From Dyadobacter sp. CY323 (lineage in GTDB: Bacteria; Bacteroidota; Bacteroidia; Cytophagales; Spirosomataceae), in NCBI RefSeq assembly GCF_021390245.1, contig NZ_JAJUXH010000009.1:1-64000 (forward strand): a stretch of DNA of 64,000 nucleotides. The letters are read 5' to 3'. Shown here piece by piece: positions 35,732 to 46,632 of the stretch (positions are counted from its first letter, which is position 1; each line of letters starts with the position of its first letter). A program made the position numbers and the translations under genes. A model generated the notes under the pieces. The model did not search any database and had not been told where the DNA came from. It worked only from the letters and a program-made list of their open reading frames with translations.

Positions 35732-35825
35732 AGATAAGAATACCTGCCTGCTGAGGAGATGGTTTCAACATCACATCGCAAAAATATTCATGCCAACCAC
35801 CCGGCAAACCTGAGATACTGAGAAG

Positions 35826-37064
35826 TTACAACAGAAGTCCTGCTAATGTTGCAGACATATAAGAAGCTAATGTACCGCATACCAGTGCTTTAAAACCAAG
35901 CCTGGCAAGGTCGGCGCGTCGGGTTGGAGCAAGTTCACCGATACCTCCTACCTGGATCGCAATGGAACTGAAATTTGCAAACCCGCACAATGCAAAACTC
36001 GTGATTACCAGTGTTTTGTGATCCAGTGTGTCTTTGATCTTGACCATATCAAGATATGCTACAAACTCATTGATCACCATCTTAGTACCCATGAGTGAGC
36101 CGGCTGCATCAATGTCTTTGGCAGGAACGCCCATTGCCCACGCGAAAATGGAGAAGACTTTTCCCAGTATGAAGTTGAAGCTGAGTTGTGGAAAAGAGAA
36201 TAACCCACCAATGTATCCCAGCAAATAATCGAGGAGAGCCACCAATGCAATGAAACCGATCAGCATGGCGATCACGTTAAAACCTACTTTTAAACCTTCA
36301 CTCGCTCCGGCTGCAATGGCGTCGAGGAGGTTCGCATGCGTTTTCTGAATTTCCAGTTTTACAGCGCCTTTTGCGTCACTTTCCAGTGTTTCGGGATAAA
36401 CAATTTTTGAGATGACCAATGCGCCGGGAGCCGCCATCAAGCTGGCTGCAATCAGGTAAGGTGCAGGTACGCCAAGCGAAATGTAAACAGCCATGACACC
36501 TCCGGCAATACATGCAAAACTACCTGTCATAGAAGCCATTAACTCCGAATTTGTCATGTTTTTAAGATAAGGCTTAATCATAATCTGCGCCTCTACCTGG
36601 CCTACAAACGTACTGGCTACATTGGATAACGCCTCGACTCCGCTCACTCCCATTAACCAATAAACTCCCCTCGCAATAAATGAAACGACCCGCTGCATAA
36701 TACCCAGGTGGTAAAGCATGTTCACGAGAACGGCAACGAAAATGATGGTAGGAATGATTTTGAAGAAAAATACGAAGTCGTTGCCGGGGCCAAATGCGCG
36801 TTGCATCAGATCGGGGCGTACCAACGTGCTGAAAACAAAGTCGGCGCCTTTGTCTGAAAAAGAAAGAAGTTTCTGGACTTTTTCTCCAAGCCATTGAAAA
36901 ATAGCCTGACCAATGTCGGTCCGAAGAATAAAAACCGCCAAACCAAACTGCAGAGCCAAACCAACGCCCACCGTACGGTAATTAATTGCCTTTCTGTTGT
37001 TTGACATGGCAAATGCAATGCCAAGAATCAATGCAATACCAAGCAGTCCCGTAAATCTTTCCAT
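35826..37064 (-). CDS. NupC-type (CNT) nucleoside:cation symporter
   Basis: This 412-residue protein has about ten membrane spans. The CNT signature GVEALSNVASTFVGQVEAQIMIKPYL carries the G-Q-x-E substrate site, and the C-terminal part has NEFVAYLDMVKI and LCGFANFSSIAIQVGG. It imports nucleosides with sodium or protons. The first helix is preceded by MERFTGLLG, a normal N-terminus. It is monocistronic between yihY and the NTF2-like gene, with 93 bases upstream. Confidence 0.92.
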   Translation of the reverse strand: MERFTGLLGIALILGIAFAMSNNRKAINYRTVGVGLALQFGLAVFILRTDIGQAIFQWLGEKVQKLLSFSDKGADFVFSTLVRPDLMQRAFGPGNDFVFFFKIIPTIIFVAVLVNMLYHLGIMQRVVSFIARGVYWLMGVSGVEALSNVASTFVGQVEAQIMIKPYLKNMTNSELMASMTGSFACIAGGVMAVYISLGVPAPYLIAASLMAAPGALVISKIVYPETLESDAKGAVKLEIQKTHANLLDAIAAGASEGLKVGFNVIAMLIGFIALVALLDYLLGYIGGLFSFPQLSFNFILGKVFSIFAWAMGVPAKDIDAAGSLMGTKMVINEFVAYLDMVKIKDTLDHKTLVITSFALCGFANFSSIAIQVGGIGELAPTRRADLARLGFKALVCGTLASYMSATLAGLLL

Positions 37065-37158
37065 CGATCCTTGTTGTCAATTTTAGCGCAAAGCTGCAAA
37101 ATAGCAACAAAAAAACCAGTAAGTAATACTTGGTCAGAAATATCAGGAAAGCGGACAG

Positions 37159-37707
37159 TTATTTAAAAGATTCGTCCGATTTGTCTTGCGAAGAAAGGAC
37201 ATTCTCCTGGCGGTGAACGATTTTCCAGGTGTTATTTTCCTTCCTGAAAACAATCGTTGCGTAGAGATTCACAGCTTTCCCAGTTTTCAACAAGTAGTGT
37301 TCTTTTTGCAGAACGCAAGCTTGATCATCACTCTGGTGGCTGGCTATTTTCTCAAATGTGTAGGTGTAATTTTCGGGGTTTCCGGCGCTTATTTTTTCGA
37401 GTTCTGCCTGTACGGCTTTCCACCCTTTGAATTCCTGATTCTCGCCACCGTCGAAAATAGTAACATTCTCCGTATGCGACCAAAGTGATTTTATCGCTTC
37501 GGAATTACCGTTTGCTTTGTCCAGGTTTGCCCGCTGCATTTGGTCTACAACCGCATCCAAAGGCTGGACATTTTTCTCCGTTGTAGTTGCATTGCTGGCG
37601 TATCCGGTAGTTGAGATAGGCTGATCAAACTCTTTTGCTTTGGACCGGTATTTAAATGAGGAAGCAAGAAGGATAAGGAGTATGAAAACGGAGATATTTT
37701 TTTTCAT
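37159..37707 (-). CDS. Exported SnoaL/NTF2-like (DUF4440-type) protein
   Basis: The protein has 182 residues with a signal peptide (MKKNISVFILLILLASSF) and a single NTF2-like cone fold: LWSHTENVTIFDGGENQEF, FKGWKAVQAELEKISAG and a C-terminal ATIVFRKENNTWKIVHRQEN. This fold serves enzymes and binding proteins; the catalytic residues cannot be assigned. It probably acts in the periplasm. It stands alone between the nucleoside transporter and metH. Confidence 0.78.
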   Translation of the reverse strand: MKKNISVFILLILLASSFKYRSKAKEFDQPISTTGYASNATTTEKNVQPLDAVVDQMQRANLDKANGNSEAIKSLWSHTENVTIFDGGENQEFKGWKAVQAELEKISAGNPENYTYTFEKIASHQSDDQACVLQKEHYLLKTGKAVNLYATIVFRKENNTWKIVHRQENVLSSQDKSDESFK

Positions 37708-37863
37708 GGCTAATAAACTAAATATTTATTCTATTCACGGCTAAAATCGCATATACAAATATCTTTTATAAAATATTGAGATAATAGAGTATAAATACCT
37801 GATTATTGGGCGCAATCCTATCTTAAATACGCGTTTCAGAAGGGAAAAGTATACTTAAGCAAA

Positions 37864-37895
37864 TAAAAAAAGGGAGATGGAATAAACCACCTCCC
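37864..37895 (-). terminator. Probable metH terminator
   Basis: On the minus strand GGGAGGTGG and CCATCTCCC pair with one mismatch around TTTATT (37872-37895), followed by seven Ts. It lies 22 bases after the metH stop. Confidence 0.7.
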
Positions 37896-37916
37896 TCTCA
37901 ACGGTTACAAACTTCT

Positions 37917-40900
37917 TTAATATCCTAAAATCGGTGAAAGCCACTTCTCCGCATCGTCCAAAGTCATATTCTTTCTTCTTGCATAATCCTCAACCTGGTC
38001 TTTGAATATCTTGCCTACTGGAAAGTATCTGCTTTCGGGATGTGAGAAATACCAGCCGCTCACGCTGCTTGCGGGGTACATCGCAAAGCTTTCAGTAAGT
38101 TCAATCCCAATTTTCTCAGCGTCCAGTAAATCGAACAATGCGCGTTTCTCGGTGTGATCGGGGCAGGCTGGATAGCCCGGCGCCGGCCGGATACCTTTAT
38201 ACGCTTCTTTGATCAACTCTTCATTTGACAAACTTTCATCTTTTTGATATCCCCAAAGTTCCTTCCGGACTTTTTCGTGCATCAACTCAGCTAATGCCTC
38301 TACCAAGCGATCGGCCAATGCCTTCACCATGATGCTGTTATAGTCGTCGTGATCTTTGTCATACCTATCAAGAAGCGCCTCAATACCCACCCCGGCAGTC
38401 ACTGCAAAACCGCCCAGATAATCGGTATGACCGGTTTCAAGTGGTGCAATAAAATCGGACAGACAATAATTGGCAAGATTGGCTGCTTTCTGGCTTTGCT
38501 GCCGCAGATGATGCAGTACAACCGCAGTATCGGCGATCAGTTCTCCAGCTTTTTCTTCGTTGAACTCGTTTCTGCTGATTTTATATTCCAGGTGTTGGTG
38601 TGAGCCATGACGCTCGCACGGAACTTCACGCGTTTCTTCTTCGAAATGATGTAATACAATGTCATCCTGAATCGAATTGGCAGGCCAGAATCCGATTACT
38701 GCTTTCGCTTTCAGTGTTTTATCACGAATAATTTCACCAAGAAGCACGGCAGCATCTTCAAAAAGCTTCATTGCTTCAGATCCCACAACTTTATCTTCAA
38801 AGATCTTCGGGTATTTTCCATGCAACTGCCACGTTTGAAAAAATGGCGTCCAGTCGATGTATCTGGCGATATCCGCCAGATCATAATCTTCGAAAACCCG
38901 TGTTCCGAGAAACTGCGGCTTTGTCGCCTTGAAATCCTTCCAGTCAATTTTCGCTTTATTCGAGCGCGCTTTATCGATTGAAATATGCGCTTTTTCTCCA
39001 CCCCTCTTTGAATGGTCGTCGCGAAGCTTCGCATATTCCGCTTTAATGTCCGCCAAAACAGTAGCCTGACTCTTGTCACTTTGAATCAGCTTGCCTGCAA
39101 CCGGAACGGAACGGGACGCATCCAGCACGTGAATGACCGGACCGGAATAATTTGGGTCAATTTTAACAGCAGTATGAATTCTGGAAGTAGTCGCGCCACC
39201 GATTAATAATGGTGTTTTCAACTTCCTGCGCTCCATTTCTTTGGCAACACCTACCATTTCGTCAAGCGATGGTGTAATCAAACCGGATAATCCGATGATG
39301 TCGACCTGATGTTCCTCGGCCGCCGCGAGAATTCGGTCTGTCGACACCATTACCCCTAGGTCGATGATTTCGTAATTGTTACAACCCAGTACCACGCCCA
39401 CAATATTTTTGCCAATGTCATGTACGTCCCCTTTTACAGTTGCAAGCAAAATTTTGCCCGCAGAAGATCCGCCGCCTGATTTCTCGGCCTCGATATACGG
39501 CTGCAGATAGGCAACTGCCTTTTTCATTACCCGTGCAGATTTTACCACCTGCGGAAGAAACATCTTTCCTTCTCCGAACAAATCGCCGACAATGCTCATT
39601 CCGTCCATTAAAGGCCCCTCGATTACCTCCAACGGCCTGGTAAACAAGTGCCGGCATTCTTCGACGTCCTCATCAACATAATCTGAAATACCTTTCACCA
39701 AAGCATGGGAAATTCGCTCTTTAACCGGCAGTGAACGCCAGGTCAAATCCGGCCCGCTTTGCGATTTACCTTTGTCTTTTACTGTTTCCGCGTAGGTTAC
39801 CAGGCGCTCCGTAGAATCGGTCCGCCGATTTAATAATACATCTTCAACCAATTCGAGAACGTCCTTTGGAATTTCATCATAAATTCCGATCTGCGCTGCA
39901 TTCACAATACCCATATCCAAACCAGCCTTGATGGCATGGTATAAAAATGCCGTATGGATCGCCTCGCGAACGGGCTCATTGCCCCGGAAACTGAACGATA
40001 CATTGGAGACACCGCCTGAAACTTTTGCGTGCGGCAGGTTTTCTTTGATCCAGCGAACTGCATTAATGAAGTCCACAGCATAGTTATTATGCTCCTCCAT
40101 ACCGGTTGCAACCGTAAGGATGTTCGGGTCAAAAATGATATCCTCCGGCGGAAACCCTACCTCATCGACTAAAATCCGGTAAGCTCTTGAGCAGATCTCG
40201 ATCCTCCGTTCCAGGTTGTCCGCCTGACCTTGTTCGTCGAAAGCCATTACAACTGTGGCTGCCCCATAACGAAGTACAGCTCTTGCCGATTCCTTGAACT
40301 TCTCCTCTCCTTCTTTCAGAGAAATGGAGTTCACAATGGATTTTCCCTGTACGCATTTAAGTCCGGATTCGATGACTTCCCATTTTGAAGAGTCAATCAT
40401 CAACGGTACTTTGGAAATATCCGGTTCAGAGGCGATAAGGTTCACGAAGGTTTTCATCGCCGCCACACCGTCTATCATTCCCTCATCGAGGTTAATGTCA
40501 ATCACCTGCGCGCCGCTTTCCACCTGTTCACGCGCGATGGTCAATGCCTCGTCATAGTTCCCATCCCGGATTAGCCTCGCGAATTTCTTAGAACCAGTCA
40601 CATTACAGCGTTCACCGATGTTTACAAAATTGGTCAGCTCGGTGATTTTAACCGGTTCCAGACCAGACAGTTTCATGACTGTTTCGGCCTGAGGTAATTG
40701 CCTCGGCTCGTACTTTTTTGTCAGATCAGCGATCACGCGAATGTGGTCCGGAGTAGTACCGCAGCATCCGCCGATGATATTAACGAGATTGTCCCTCAAA
40801 AATCCGTCAATAACTTCTCCCATTTGCTCCGGCGACTCATCATATTCCCCCATTTCATTGGGTAATCCTGCATTCGGATGGGCAGATGTATAAAAAGGCG

Positions 40901-41741
40901 CTTCTTTTGCTAAAACCTGAACGTACGGACGCATCAAGTCGGCTCCCAATGCACAGTTTAACCCAACAGATAACAACGGTAAATGCGAAATGGAAGTCAG
41001 AAATGCCTCGGTAGTTTGTCCGGATAAAGTTCTTCCCGACGCATCGGTAATGGTACCGGAGATCATAATCGGCAACGCTTCGCCCGGTTTGCATTTCCAT
41101 GACGGAAGTCTTTCTACTTTGCCGTTTTTGGCATCAACAAAAAATTTATCGATTGCAAAAAGAGCTGCTTTTGCATTTAATGTATCAAAAATCGTCTCCA
41201 CGAGCAGCAAGTCGCAACCACCGTCCGTAAGTCCTTTAATTTGCTCATAATAAGCATCGACCAACTGATCGAAACTGATTGCGCGGAAGCCCGGATTATT
41301 GACGTCGGGCGACAGTGACGCAGTTCTGTTTGTAGGACCCATCGATCCCGCCACGAAACGGGGTTTTTCCGGCTCTCGTTCGGTGAACGCATCTGCTACT
41401 TCCCGCGCAAGCCGTGCTGACTCGAAATTAAGCTCATACACCAATTCTTCCATTCCATAATCGGCCATTGCGATGGTAGTACCCGAAAATGTGTTGGTTT
41501 CAGCGATATCGGCACCGGCCTCAAAGTAGGCGGCGTGAATTTCTTTGATGATATCAGGGCGGGTTAGTGAAAGCAAATCGTTGTTACCTTTCACATCCTG
41601 CGGCCAGTCTGCAAACCGGTCGCCACGGTAATCGTGATCTTCCAGCTTGTAACGCTGGATCATTGTACCCATAGCTCCGTCCAGTACCAGAATACGGCTT
41701 TTTAGTATCTCGCGAATATCTGCTGTTTGCGTTGCTATCAT
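37917..41741 (-). CDS. metH: Cobalamin-dependent methionine synthase
   Basis: From ATG 41741 ([12 protein letters not shown]) the protein has 1274 residues, the full MetH length; a frame from 41837 adds 32 poorly supported residues. The domains are in the known order: homocysteine-binding with [11 protein letters not shown], pterin-binding with [16 protein letters not shown], cap and B12 domain with [12 protein letters not shown] (D-x-H-x-x-G ligand motif) and [11 protein letters not shown], and the activation domain with [12 protein letters not shown] and ASSVSGWYF. It transfers methyl from methyl-tetrahydrofolate to homocysteine. A good promoter match lies upstream, and a divergent Lrp regulator starts 189 bases away. 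MetE (53139) is the B12-independent alternative. Confidence 0.96.
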   Translation of the reverse strand: MIATQTADIREILKSRILVLDGAMGTMIQRYKLEDHDYRGDRFADWPQDVKGNNDLLSLTRPDIIKEIHAAYFEAGADIAETNTFSGTTIAMADYGMEELVYELNFESARLAREVADAFTEREPEKPRFVAGSMGPTNRTASLSPDVNNPGFRAISFDQLVDAYYEQIKGLTDGGCDLLLVETIFDTLNAKAALFAIDKFFVDAKNGKVERLPSWKCKPGEALPIMISGTITDASGRTLSGQTTEAFLTSISHLPLLSVGLNCALGADLMRPYVQVLAKEAPFYTSAHPNAGLPNEMGEYDESPEQMGEVIDGFLRDNLVNIIGGCCGTTPDHIRVIADLTKKYEPRQLPQAETVMKLSGLEPVKITELTNFVNIGERCNVTGSKKFARLIRDGNYDEALTIAREQVESGAQVIDINLDEGMIDGVAAMKTFVNLIASEPDISKVPLMIDSSKWEVIESGLKCVQGKSIVNSISLKEGEEKFKESARAVLRYGAATVVMAFDEQGQADNLERRIEICSRAYRILVDEVGFPPEDIIFDPNILTVATGMEEHNNYAVDFINAVRWIKENLPHAKVSGGVSNVSFSFRGNEPVREAIHTAFLYHAIKAGLDMGIVNAAQIGIYDEIPKDVLELVEDVLLNRRTDSTERLVTYAETVKDKGKSQSGPDLTWRSLPVKERISHALVKGISDYVDEDVEECRHLFTRPLEVIEGPLMDGMSIVGDLFGEGKMFLPQVVKSARVMKKAVAYLQPYIEAEKSGGGSSAGKILLATVKGDVHDIGKNIVGVVLGCNNYEIIDLGVMVSTDRILAAAEEHQVDIIGLSGLITPSLDEMVGVAKEMERRKLKTPLLIGGATTSRIHTAVKIDPNYSGPVIHVLDASRSVPVAGKLIQSDKSQATVLADIKAEYAKLRDDHSKRGGEKAHISIDKARSNKAKIDWKDFKATKPQFLGTRVFEDYDLADIARYIDWTPFFQTWQLHGKYPKIFEDKVVGSEAMKLFEDAAVLLGEIIRDKTLKAKAVIGFWPANSIQDDIVLHHFEEETREVPCERHGSHQHLEYKISRNEFNEEKAGELIADTAVVLHHLRQQSQKAANLANYCLSDFIAPLETGHTDYLGGFAVTAGVGIEALLDRYDKDHDDYNSIMVKALADRLVEALAELMHEKVRKELWGYQKDESLSNEELIKEAYKGIRPAPGYPACPDHTEKRALFDLLDAEKIGIELTESFAMYPASSVSGWYFSHPESRYFPVGKIFKDQVEDYARRKNMTLDDAEKWLSPILGY

Positions 41742-41798
41742 TTCTTTATTAGTTATAAATGGATTTTCTATTAAAAACGAAACACTTTTTCGGTTCAG

Positions 41799-41829
41799 CA
41801 AATTTAACGCAATAGATGTTTTGTTCAAG
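41799..41829 (-). promoter_or_regulatory. Predicted metH promoter (Bacteroidota type)
   Basis: On the minus strand CTTG (41829-41826) lies 19 bases before TAAATTTG (41806-41799), matching the TTG / TAnnTTTG arrangement of Bacteroidota primary-sigma promoters. Transcription would begin about 50 bases before the metH start. Matching was by eye. Confidence 0.5.
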
Positions 41830-41844
41830 ATATTCAAAAAATTC

Positions 41845-41857
41845 AGACTAATAGTCT
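41845..41857. promoter_or_regulatory. Short inverted repeat between metH and lrp-like gene
   Basis: AGACT (41845-41849) and AGTCT (41853-41857) flank AAT. The site lies upstream of the metH promoter and of the divergent Lrp-like gene. Lrp/AsnC proteins bind such AT-rich inverted repeats and often regulate the divergent gene, so this is a candidate operator. The repeat is short and may be chance. Confidence 0.3.
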
Positions 41858-41929
41858 ATCAATTTTACAATCTCCAAACTATTTATCTATCTTCGTTTCG
41901 TTACCAAATTGAATAAAGATATTCTATCT

Positions 41930-42406
41930 ATGTACAATCTCGACGAAACAGATGCTAAAATCCTGCATTTGCTGCAACAGGATGCGACTTTGAAAACACG
42001 GGAACTGTCGGAAAAGTTAAACCTTTCGTATACACCTGTTTACGAACGCGTGAGGCGACTGGAAAAAGAAGGTGTGATCAGAAAATATGTGGCGCTGGTG
42101 GACCGGGAAAAAGTTGGGAAAAAGCTGATGGCATTCTGCAATATTGCTTTAAAAGAGCATTCCAAAAGCATGGGAGAGAAATTTGTGAAGGCGGTGATCG
42201 CTATGCCGGAAGTGATGGAATGCTTCAACATCTCCGGAGATTACGATTTTTTATTAAAGGTAGTCGTCGAAGATATGTCTCAGTATCAGCAATTTTTAAT
42301 GCAAAAATTAGGCTCTCTTGAAAACATCGGCAGCACACACAGTTTGTTCGTAATGGGTGAAATCAAGAATTCATCTGCGCTGGAAATGCTGAGCAGTAAA
42401 AAATAA
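41930..42406 (+). CDS. Lrp/AsnC family transcriptional regulator
   Basis: The start is ATG 41930 (MYNLDETDAKILHLLQ), because DETDAKIL is the family's usual N-terminus; a TTG at 41909 would add seven residues. It has 158 residues. A winged helix-turn-helix (TRELSEKLNLSYTPVYERVRRL) is followed by the RAM ligand-binding domain (VMECFNISGDYDFLLKVVVE). It is divergent from metH, which suggests it controls metH or amino-acid genes. The ligand is unknown. Confidence 0.88.
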   Translation: MYNLDETDAKILHLLQQDATLKTRELSEKLNLSYTPVYERVRRLEKEGVIRKYVALVDREKVGKKLMAFCNIALKEHSKSMGEKFVKAVIAMPEVMECFNISGDYDFLLKVVVEDMSQYQQFLMQKLGSLENIGSTHSLFVMGEIKNSSALEMLSSKK

Positions 42407-42632
42407 ATACGGCACCGGAAGATCCAGCACCGTATTCCAACTCACCCCTAACAAAAATCTTTTATGACGTTTTACCAATTACCTGTGGTTCGTACACGTC
42501 GTATAATTGTATTTTCTGATCAAGTATTTTCCTCATTTACGCCATGAAAAAGCGGTGTGTTGCAACGTCCGGCTACTTTTTATTCCATTTTGTGATTATT
42601 CGACTTGCCGGAATATAAGAAACAGGCAACCA

Positions 42633-44336
42633 TTAAAGCGGATCGTTGATCTTCATGATTTTGTCACCGCGATTGGATGGACAGAAAATGGCCAGCTTAT
42701 ATCCATCACCGTCGGGACGTATGAAATCGTAATCCACTTGTGTCGCGAAGCCGTTTTTGAAGTAGCGGAAACTTGTCAGCATTTTGACTTTTCCATTTTT
42801 TACAGGATCGCAGGGAAGCAGATATATATTTTTCTGATTGTAAAAAACCAGGTAGATGCCTTTGTGATTGTTGGGAGTTTCCGGAAAATGATCCGAAGCC
42901 ACGTAAATGCAATTGCTTTTTTTATCAATACAACCTTCTGACTTGGTGACTGTTACATGGCTTAACTCTTTGGCATTCAAAATGCTTGAAAGTGTCAGTT
43001 CCGGAAATGCATTCTTGAAACGATATACTGGCTCATCTGCCTTCGAAATGCTGTCACTTACCGCAACGCTGGCAGGCGCATAGTACGCGGTATGCCGGTA
43101 GATAACCCAGTCGTGATTTACTTTATAATTGTAAACTCCTGCCAGAAATGAAGACTTGAAATTGGCAAGCTTATCAAAATTCATAAAATAATTAAACCCC
43201 AGCAAAAGCAACGCTATCGATCCGTAACCTGCCGCTACTGCCTTTTTATTTTTGAAAAACATGAAACACCACAAATACGCAAGGATGAAAAACAGCATGG
43301 AATAAATCCGGTACCTGCTGGAAACGGTATTCATGCTTTCCCCAAAAGTTCGCGAGTAGGTCATCGCGAGGGTGGTAAGCAGGATAAAAAGCGCCATTCC
43401 AAGCCAGATTACCTTTGGTTTGCGTGTATCCGTTCGTGGAGTATATACCGGCCGATCCTGAAAAAGAAATATAAAAACACCTATCAGAATTACTACCAGT
43501 AAAATCAGGCCCATTAACAGGGAAGGCAGATTCTCGGCCTGAAAATGTGAGTTCGTATTATCAATGAGATTAAAAACACCTCCGATAAAGACCAGCAGAT
43601 TATAGATGATATACATGGGATACCGAAAGTGCACGAACAAATCAAATGACTTCGTCGCACTATGCACACCATAACCGTAGAAATAGCAACATACCATCAA
43701 AACAGCCACAGTTGCCCAGATCCCCGCTTTTTTGAACTCTTTCAGGTACAGCAACACGATGAATGCGGAAAAAAACGCGAACATCCCATTCCCAAAAGAG
43801 AACGTAGCAATGGATGCTGTAATAATTCCGAGAAAAAAAGCGGTCTTGGATCCCTGGGCCACCAGATAGATGGTGAGTAACCCGAGAAAACAGACTGGCA
43901 TGTAAACCGTTGCCGCTCCCGCCCATACGTTTCCCTCGAATGCCGCCGGGTTAAACAGAATTAATACAACCGGCAGTAAGTAAAACCATGAAAACTGCCC
44001 GACTTTGCGAAGAAAAAAGCCGAATAAAACCGTCATGGCGACCAGTGTCAAATTGCCCAACAAGATGATGGTCACGAAATTGACCTGTCCATGGATCAGA
44101 AGGGAAATGAGGGCCGTCAGGCGAGAAAACAGAATGCGGTGCTCCACCCATTGCTCGGTAAGCAGCGACCAGCCTTTGAGCAGGCTGTCCGAATCGTGAA
44201 ATTCTTGCGCAAAAAGCAGCAAACAATAAAAATCATCGCCAACCGGAATATCAACTGAATTCGACGCTACTAGGAAGAAAAACAGGCCGATGAAAAATAA
44301 ACTGGATAGGAAACTTAGTACCTTCAGAACAGTCAT
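42633..44336 (-). CDS. Multi-span membrane protein of unknown function, glycosyltransferase-like topology
   Basis: From ATG 44336 (MTVLKVLSFLSSL) the protein has 567 residues with about eleven membrane spans and a soluble C-terminal domain of roughly 150 residues. The first extracytoplasmic loop (SVDIPVGDDFYCLLLFAQEF) carries an acidic pair in the place where GT-C glycosyltransferases hold a catalytic Asp. No specific family is recognised. It stands alone, with 226 bases of non-coding DNA after it in which I see nothing clear. GT-C function is a guess from topology. Confidence 0.68.
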   Translation of the reverse strand: MTVLKVLSFLSSLFFIGLFFFLVASNSVDIPVGDDFYCLLLFAQEFHDSDSLLKGWSLLTEQWVEHRILFSRLTALISLLIHGQVNFVTIILLGNLTLVAMTVLFGFFLRKVGQFSWFYLLPVVLILFNPAAFEGNVWAGAATVYMPVCFLGLLTIYLVAQGSKTAFFLGIITASIATFSFGNGMFAFFSAFIVLLYLKEFKKAGIWATVAVLMVCCYFYGYGVHSATKSFDLFVHFRYPMYIIYNLLVFIGGVFNLIDNTNSHFQAENLPSLLMGLILLVVILIGVFIFLFQDRPVYTPRTDTRKPKVIWLGMALFILLTTLAMTYSRTFGESMNTVSSRYRIYSMLFFILAYLWCFMFFKNKKAVAAGYGSIALLLLGFNYFMNFDKLANFKSSFLAGVYNYKVNHDWVIYRHTAYYAPASVAVSDSISKADEPVYRFKNAFPELTLSSILNAKELSHVTVTKSEGCIDKKSNCIYVASDHFPETPNNHKGIYLVFYNQKNIYLLPCDPVKNGKVKMLTSFRYFKNGFATQVDYDFIRPDGDGYKLAIFCPSNRGDKIMKINDPL

Positions 44337-44483
44337 GCAGGGTGTGTAAAAATCGACTTTGCCCAAACTTTGATGTCAAAAATAGGTAGTTTTAAATTAA
44401 ATACTCATTACCTGCAACAATCTCCACAACCGAAGCGTAACCTTATTCAAGAATTCAATCCCTGACAACATTATACCCTGACT

Positions 44484-45098
44484 TTGCTATTTGGAAGAAA
44501 AATATCCTTTGACGAGCACAACTTCGACTCAGTTGTGGCTGCCTGCATTGCTGGAAACAGTCAGGCGCAGAGGCATCTTTACAAACAATTTTTCGGGTAT
44601 TCCAAAAGCATTTGCCTTCGCTATACGAATACAACTGAGGAGGCTGAGGAGGTTTTAAACGAAGGATTTTTGAAAGTTTTCAACAATTTGACAAAATATG
44701 ACTCGAATCATCCATTCAAAGCATGGCTGAGGACGATCATGGTAAATACGGCCATCAGCTATTACCGGAAGCACAAAAAGCACAGCGAGGACGTCATTTC
44801 ACTGGAAGACGCTCCTTATCCCAAATTTGATGAAGACATTATCAGTCAGATTACCGCAGATGAAATCCTTGAACTTATTCAACGGATCAAGCCTGTTTAC
44901 AAAAATGTTTTTTTATTGTATGTTGTAGATGGCTACAATCACAGGGAAATTGCCGATTTACTGCAGCTCAACGAAGCTACGGTGCGTTCGCATTATGTTC
45001 GGGCCAGAGCTCGTTTGCAGCATTTGATTAAACAATATTACCCACATCTCTTCCCAAGTGATTGGGCCGTAAAGTCATTCCGAGGAAATGAAAACTAA
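44484..45098 (+). CDS. ECF-type sigma-70 family RNA polymerase sigma factor
   Basis: The start is TTG 44484; the in-frame stop upstream at 44463 leaves no ATG option. The protein has 204 residues. Region 2 is visible as EAEEVLNEGFLKVFNNLTKYD with HPFKAWLRTIMVNTAISYYRK, and region 4 as YNHREIADLLQLNEATVRSHY. It directs RNA polymerase to a small regulon. The stop overlaps the next start by 11 bases, and the next gene encodes a membrane-anchored protein that could be its regulator. A TTG start probably lowers translation. Confidence 0.88.
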   Translation: MLFGRKISFDEHNFDSVVAACIAGNSQAQRHLYKQFFGYSKSICLRYTNTTEEAEEVLNEGFLKVFNNLTKYDSNHPFKAWLRTIMVNTAISYYRKHKKHSEDVISLEDAPYPKFDEDIISQITADEILELIQRIKPVYKNVFLLYVVDGYNHREIADLLQLNEATVRSHYVRARARLQHLIKQYYPHLFPSDWAVKSFRGNEN

Positions 45099-46542
45099 TC
45101 TATTTGAAAATACTATACGCCGAAAATTAGAGAGTATCCAGCCAGACTTTCAGGAGCAGGATTGGGCCAAAATGCAGCAATACATGCAGGTCCACACGCC
45201 CCCATCTCTCTGGCAACAATACGGCTCATGGATTGGCTACGCAGCTGCCGCATCGATCACGACGGTCATGTCATTTATGTACATTAACCAGCTCTCGCAA
45301 AACGACAGCCTGGTATCAGACGTAAAGAATCTTAAAAATCAGATTGAGGTAATTAAGAACCAGCCAACAATCGCAGGAAAGACGGATACGGTTTATCTTG
45401 TTCAAAAAGAACAATTTACGAATAATGAGCAGCAAGCTGCAAAGGCGCCCGGGAGGATTTACGTTGAGAAAAATACCGTGCGGAGTGACCAATTCGCCAT
45501 TACGAATGGTAGGGATGCAAACCGGGCTACTAACAACATTGTATTAAATACTACCTCCGATCCGAGCGAAAATGTCGCAGAAATAGTCTCTGAGATTTAT
45601 GGTCACGACAAAACGATTACTCATGCAGAAAAAACCATTGCGGAATCGGGTGCTGCATCTGAAAATGAGAGCCTGACAGCAAATGCCAATGAGCGGGTGC
45701 TAAACCGCGAATTTGAGCCAATGGTGGTTAGCGGTGTCACAACTTTGGGTAACTCATCCTATTTATCAAGAAAAATGAATTATGGGCTCGCCAGCAGGAT
45801 TTCTTCCAGGCAGGTACAACAATCCTTGAATGCCCGAAAAACAGATATTGGCAGTACTCATATCGCCAGCAATGCAAATACAGCTTCGGATAAAAAGGTC
45901 GAACAAACTGCCAAAGCCGATAATGTAATTCCAAAATTCAATATCAAAGTACCTTACCGTTTTGGAGGTGGAATCCACATTGAAGGGAATGGTCAGGCAA
46001 AAACGGTAGTTGGGGAAGTACTGCTTGCCAAGAAATTTTCCATTACCGCAGGCATCAGCTGGTTGAAAGTGAAACCAATGGAGTTTTTTACGGAGAAAAT
46101 ATTTCGTGAGAAAAACCGGAAAGACTTTAAAAGAACGCATCCCGATCAGGTTCCGCTGGCTTTCGAAGTGTATAATATTAAAGTCAACCCAACCCTGGTT
46201 CAAATTCCGCTGACTATCGCATTCCGGAACGATATCAAGGATAACTGGGCATATTATGCGGGAGTGGGAACGAACATCACATTGAAATCCAAAGAAAACA
46301 TTTCATTCGATTGCAAGGCTCCGAACAATGCCTATTTCACCCAGGCTTTTGACAAAAAGACCGATTCGCCGGCCATTAATTCCGTTAATTTTTCAATGGG
46401 TATTGAAAAAACATGGCATCCGATCGTGATACAGGCGGAAGGATATTTGTTTACTTATTTCCAACCACTCACCCCGCTAAGCCACTCTGCTGGCCCGGGC
46501 ATGAAACTGAAACTTCTGTATCAGATCGGGCGAAAAATGTAA
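45088..46542 (+). CDS. Sigma-factor-linked membrane protein with outer-membrane barrel-like C-terminus
   Basis: The protein has 484 residues and overlaps the sigma factor gene by 11 bases. Residues 1-45 are cytoplasmic (MKTNLFENTIRRKLESIQPD), 46-65 are a membrane helix, 70-95 look coiled coil, 100-290 are low-complexity Asn/Ser/Thr-rich, and 290-484 (FNIKVPYRFGGGIHIEGNG onward) alternate like a PorT-type beta-barrel. An N-terminal cytoplasmic anchor with a periplasmic part is typical of anti-sigma factors, but the barrel-like end is unusual. Function is inferred from gene order. Confidence 0.65.
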   Translation: MKTNLFENTIRRKLESIQPDFQEQDWAKMQQYMQVHTPPSLWQQYGSWIGYAAAASITTVMSFMYINQLSQNDSLVSDVKNLKNQIEVIKNQPTIAGKTDTVYLVQKEQFTNNEQQAAKAPGRIYVEKNTVRSDQFAITNGRDANRATNNIVLNTTSDPSENVAEIVSEIYGHDKTITHAEKTIAESGAASENESLTANANERVLNREFEPMVVSGVTTLGNSSYLSRKMNYGLASRISSRQVQQSLNARKTDIGSTHIASNANTASDKKVEQTAKADNVIPKFNIKVPYRFGGGIHIEGNGQAKTVVGEVLLAKKFSITAGISWLKVKPMEFFTEKIFREKNRKDFKRTHPDQVPLAFEVYNIKVNPTLVQIPLTIAFRNDIKDNWAYYAGVGTNITLKSKENISFDCKAPNNAYFTQAFDKKTDSPAINSVNFSMGIEKTWHPIVIQAEGYLFTYFQPLTPLSHSAGPGMKLKLLYQIGRKM

Positions 46543-46632
46543 ATAAGGATCTTTAACTTTCACGGGAGGTGTAGAAACTTGTTCGTGAAAGTTCTACTTT
46601 TGGTCTTTATTCACTCCCTACCACCATACTGC

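Noticed and set aside
41742..41929. SAM riboswitch upstream of metH
   Set aside because: No matching paired core was seen; only a promoter match and a short inverted repeat.
42507..42941. Plus-strand open frame of 144 codons
   Set aside because: It is antisense to the end of the well-supported membrane protein gene 42633-44336 and shows no domain.
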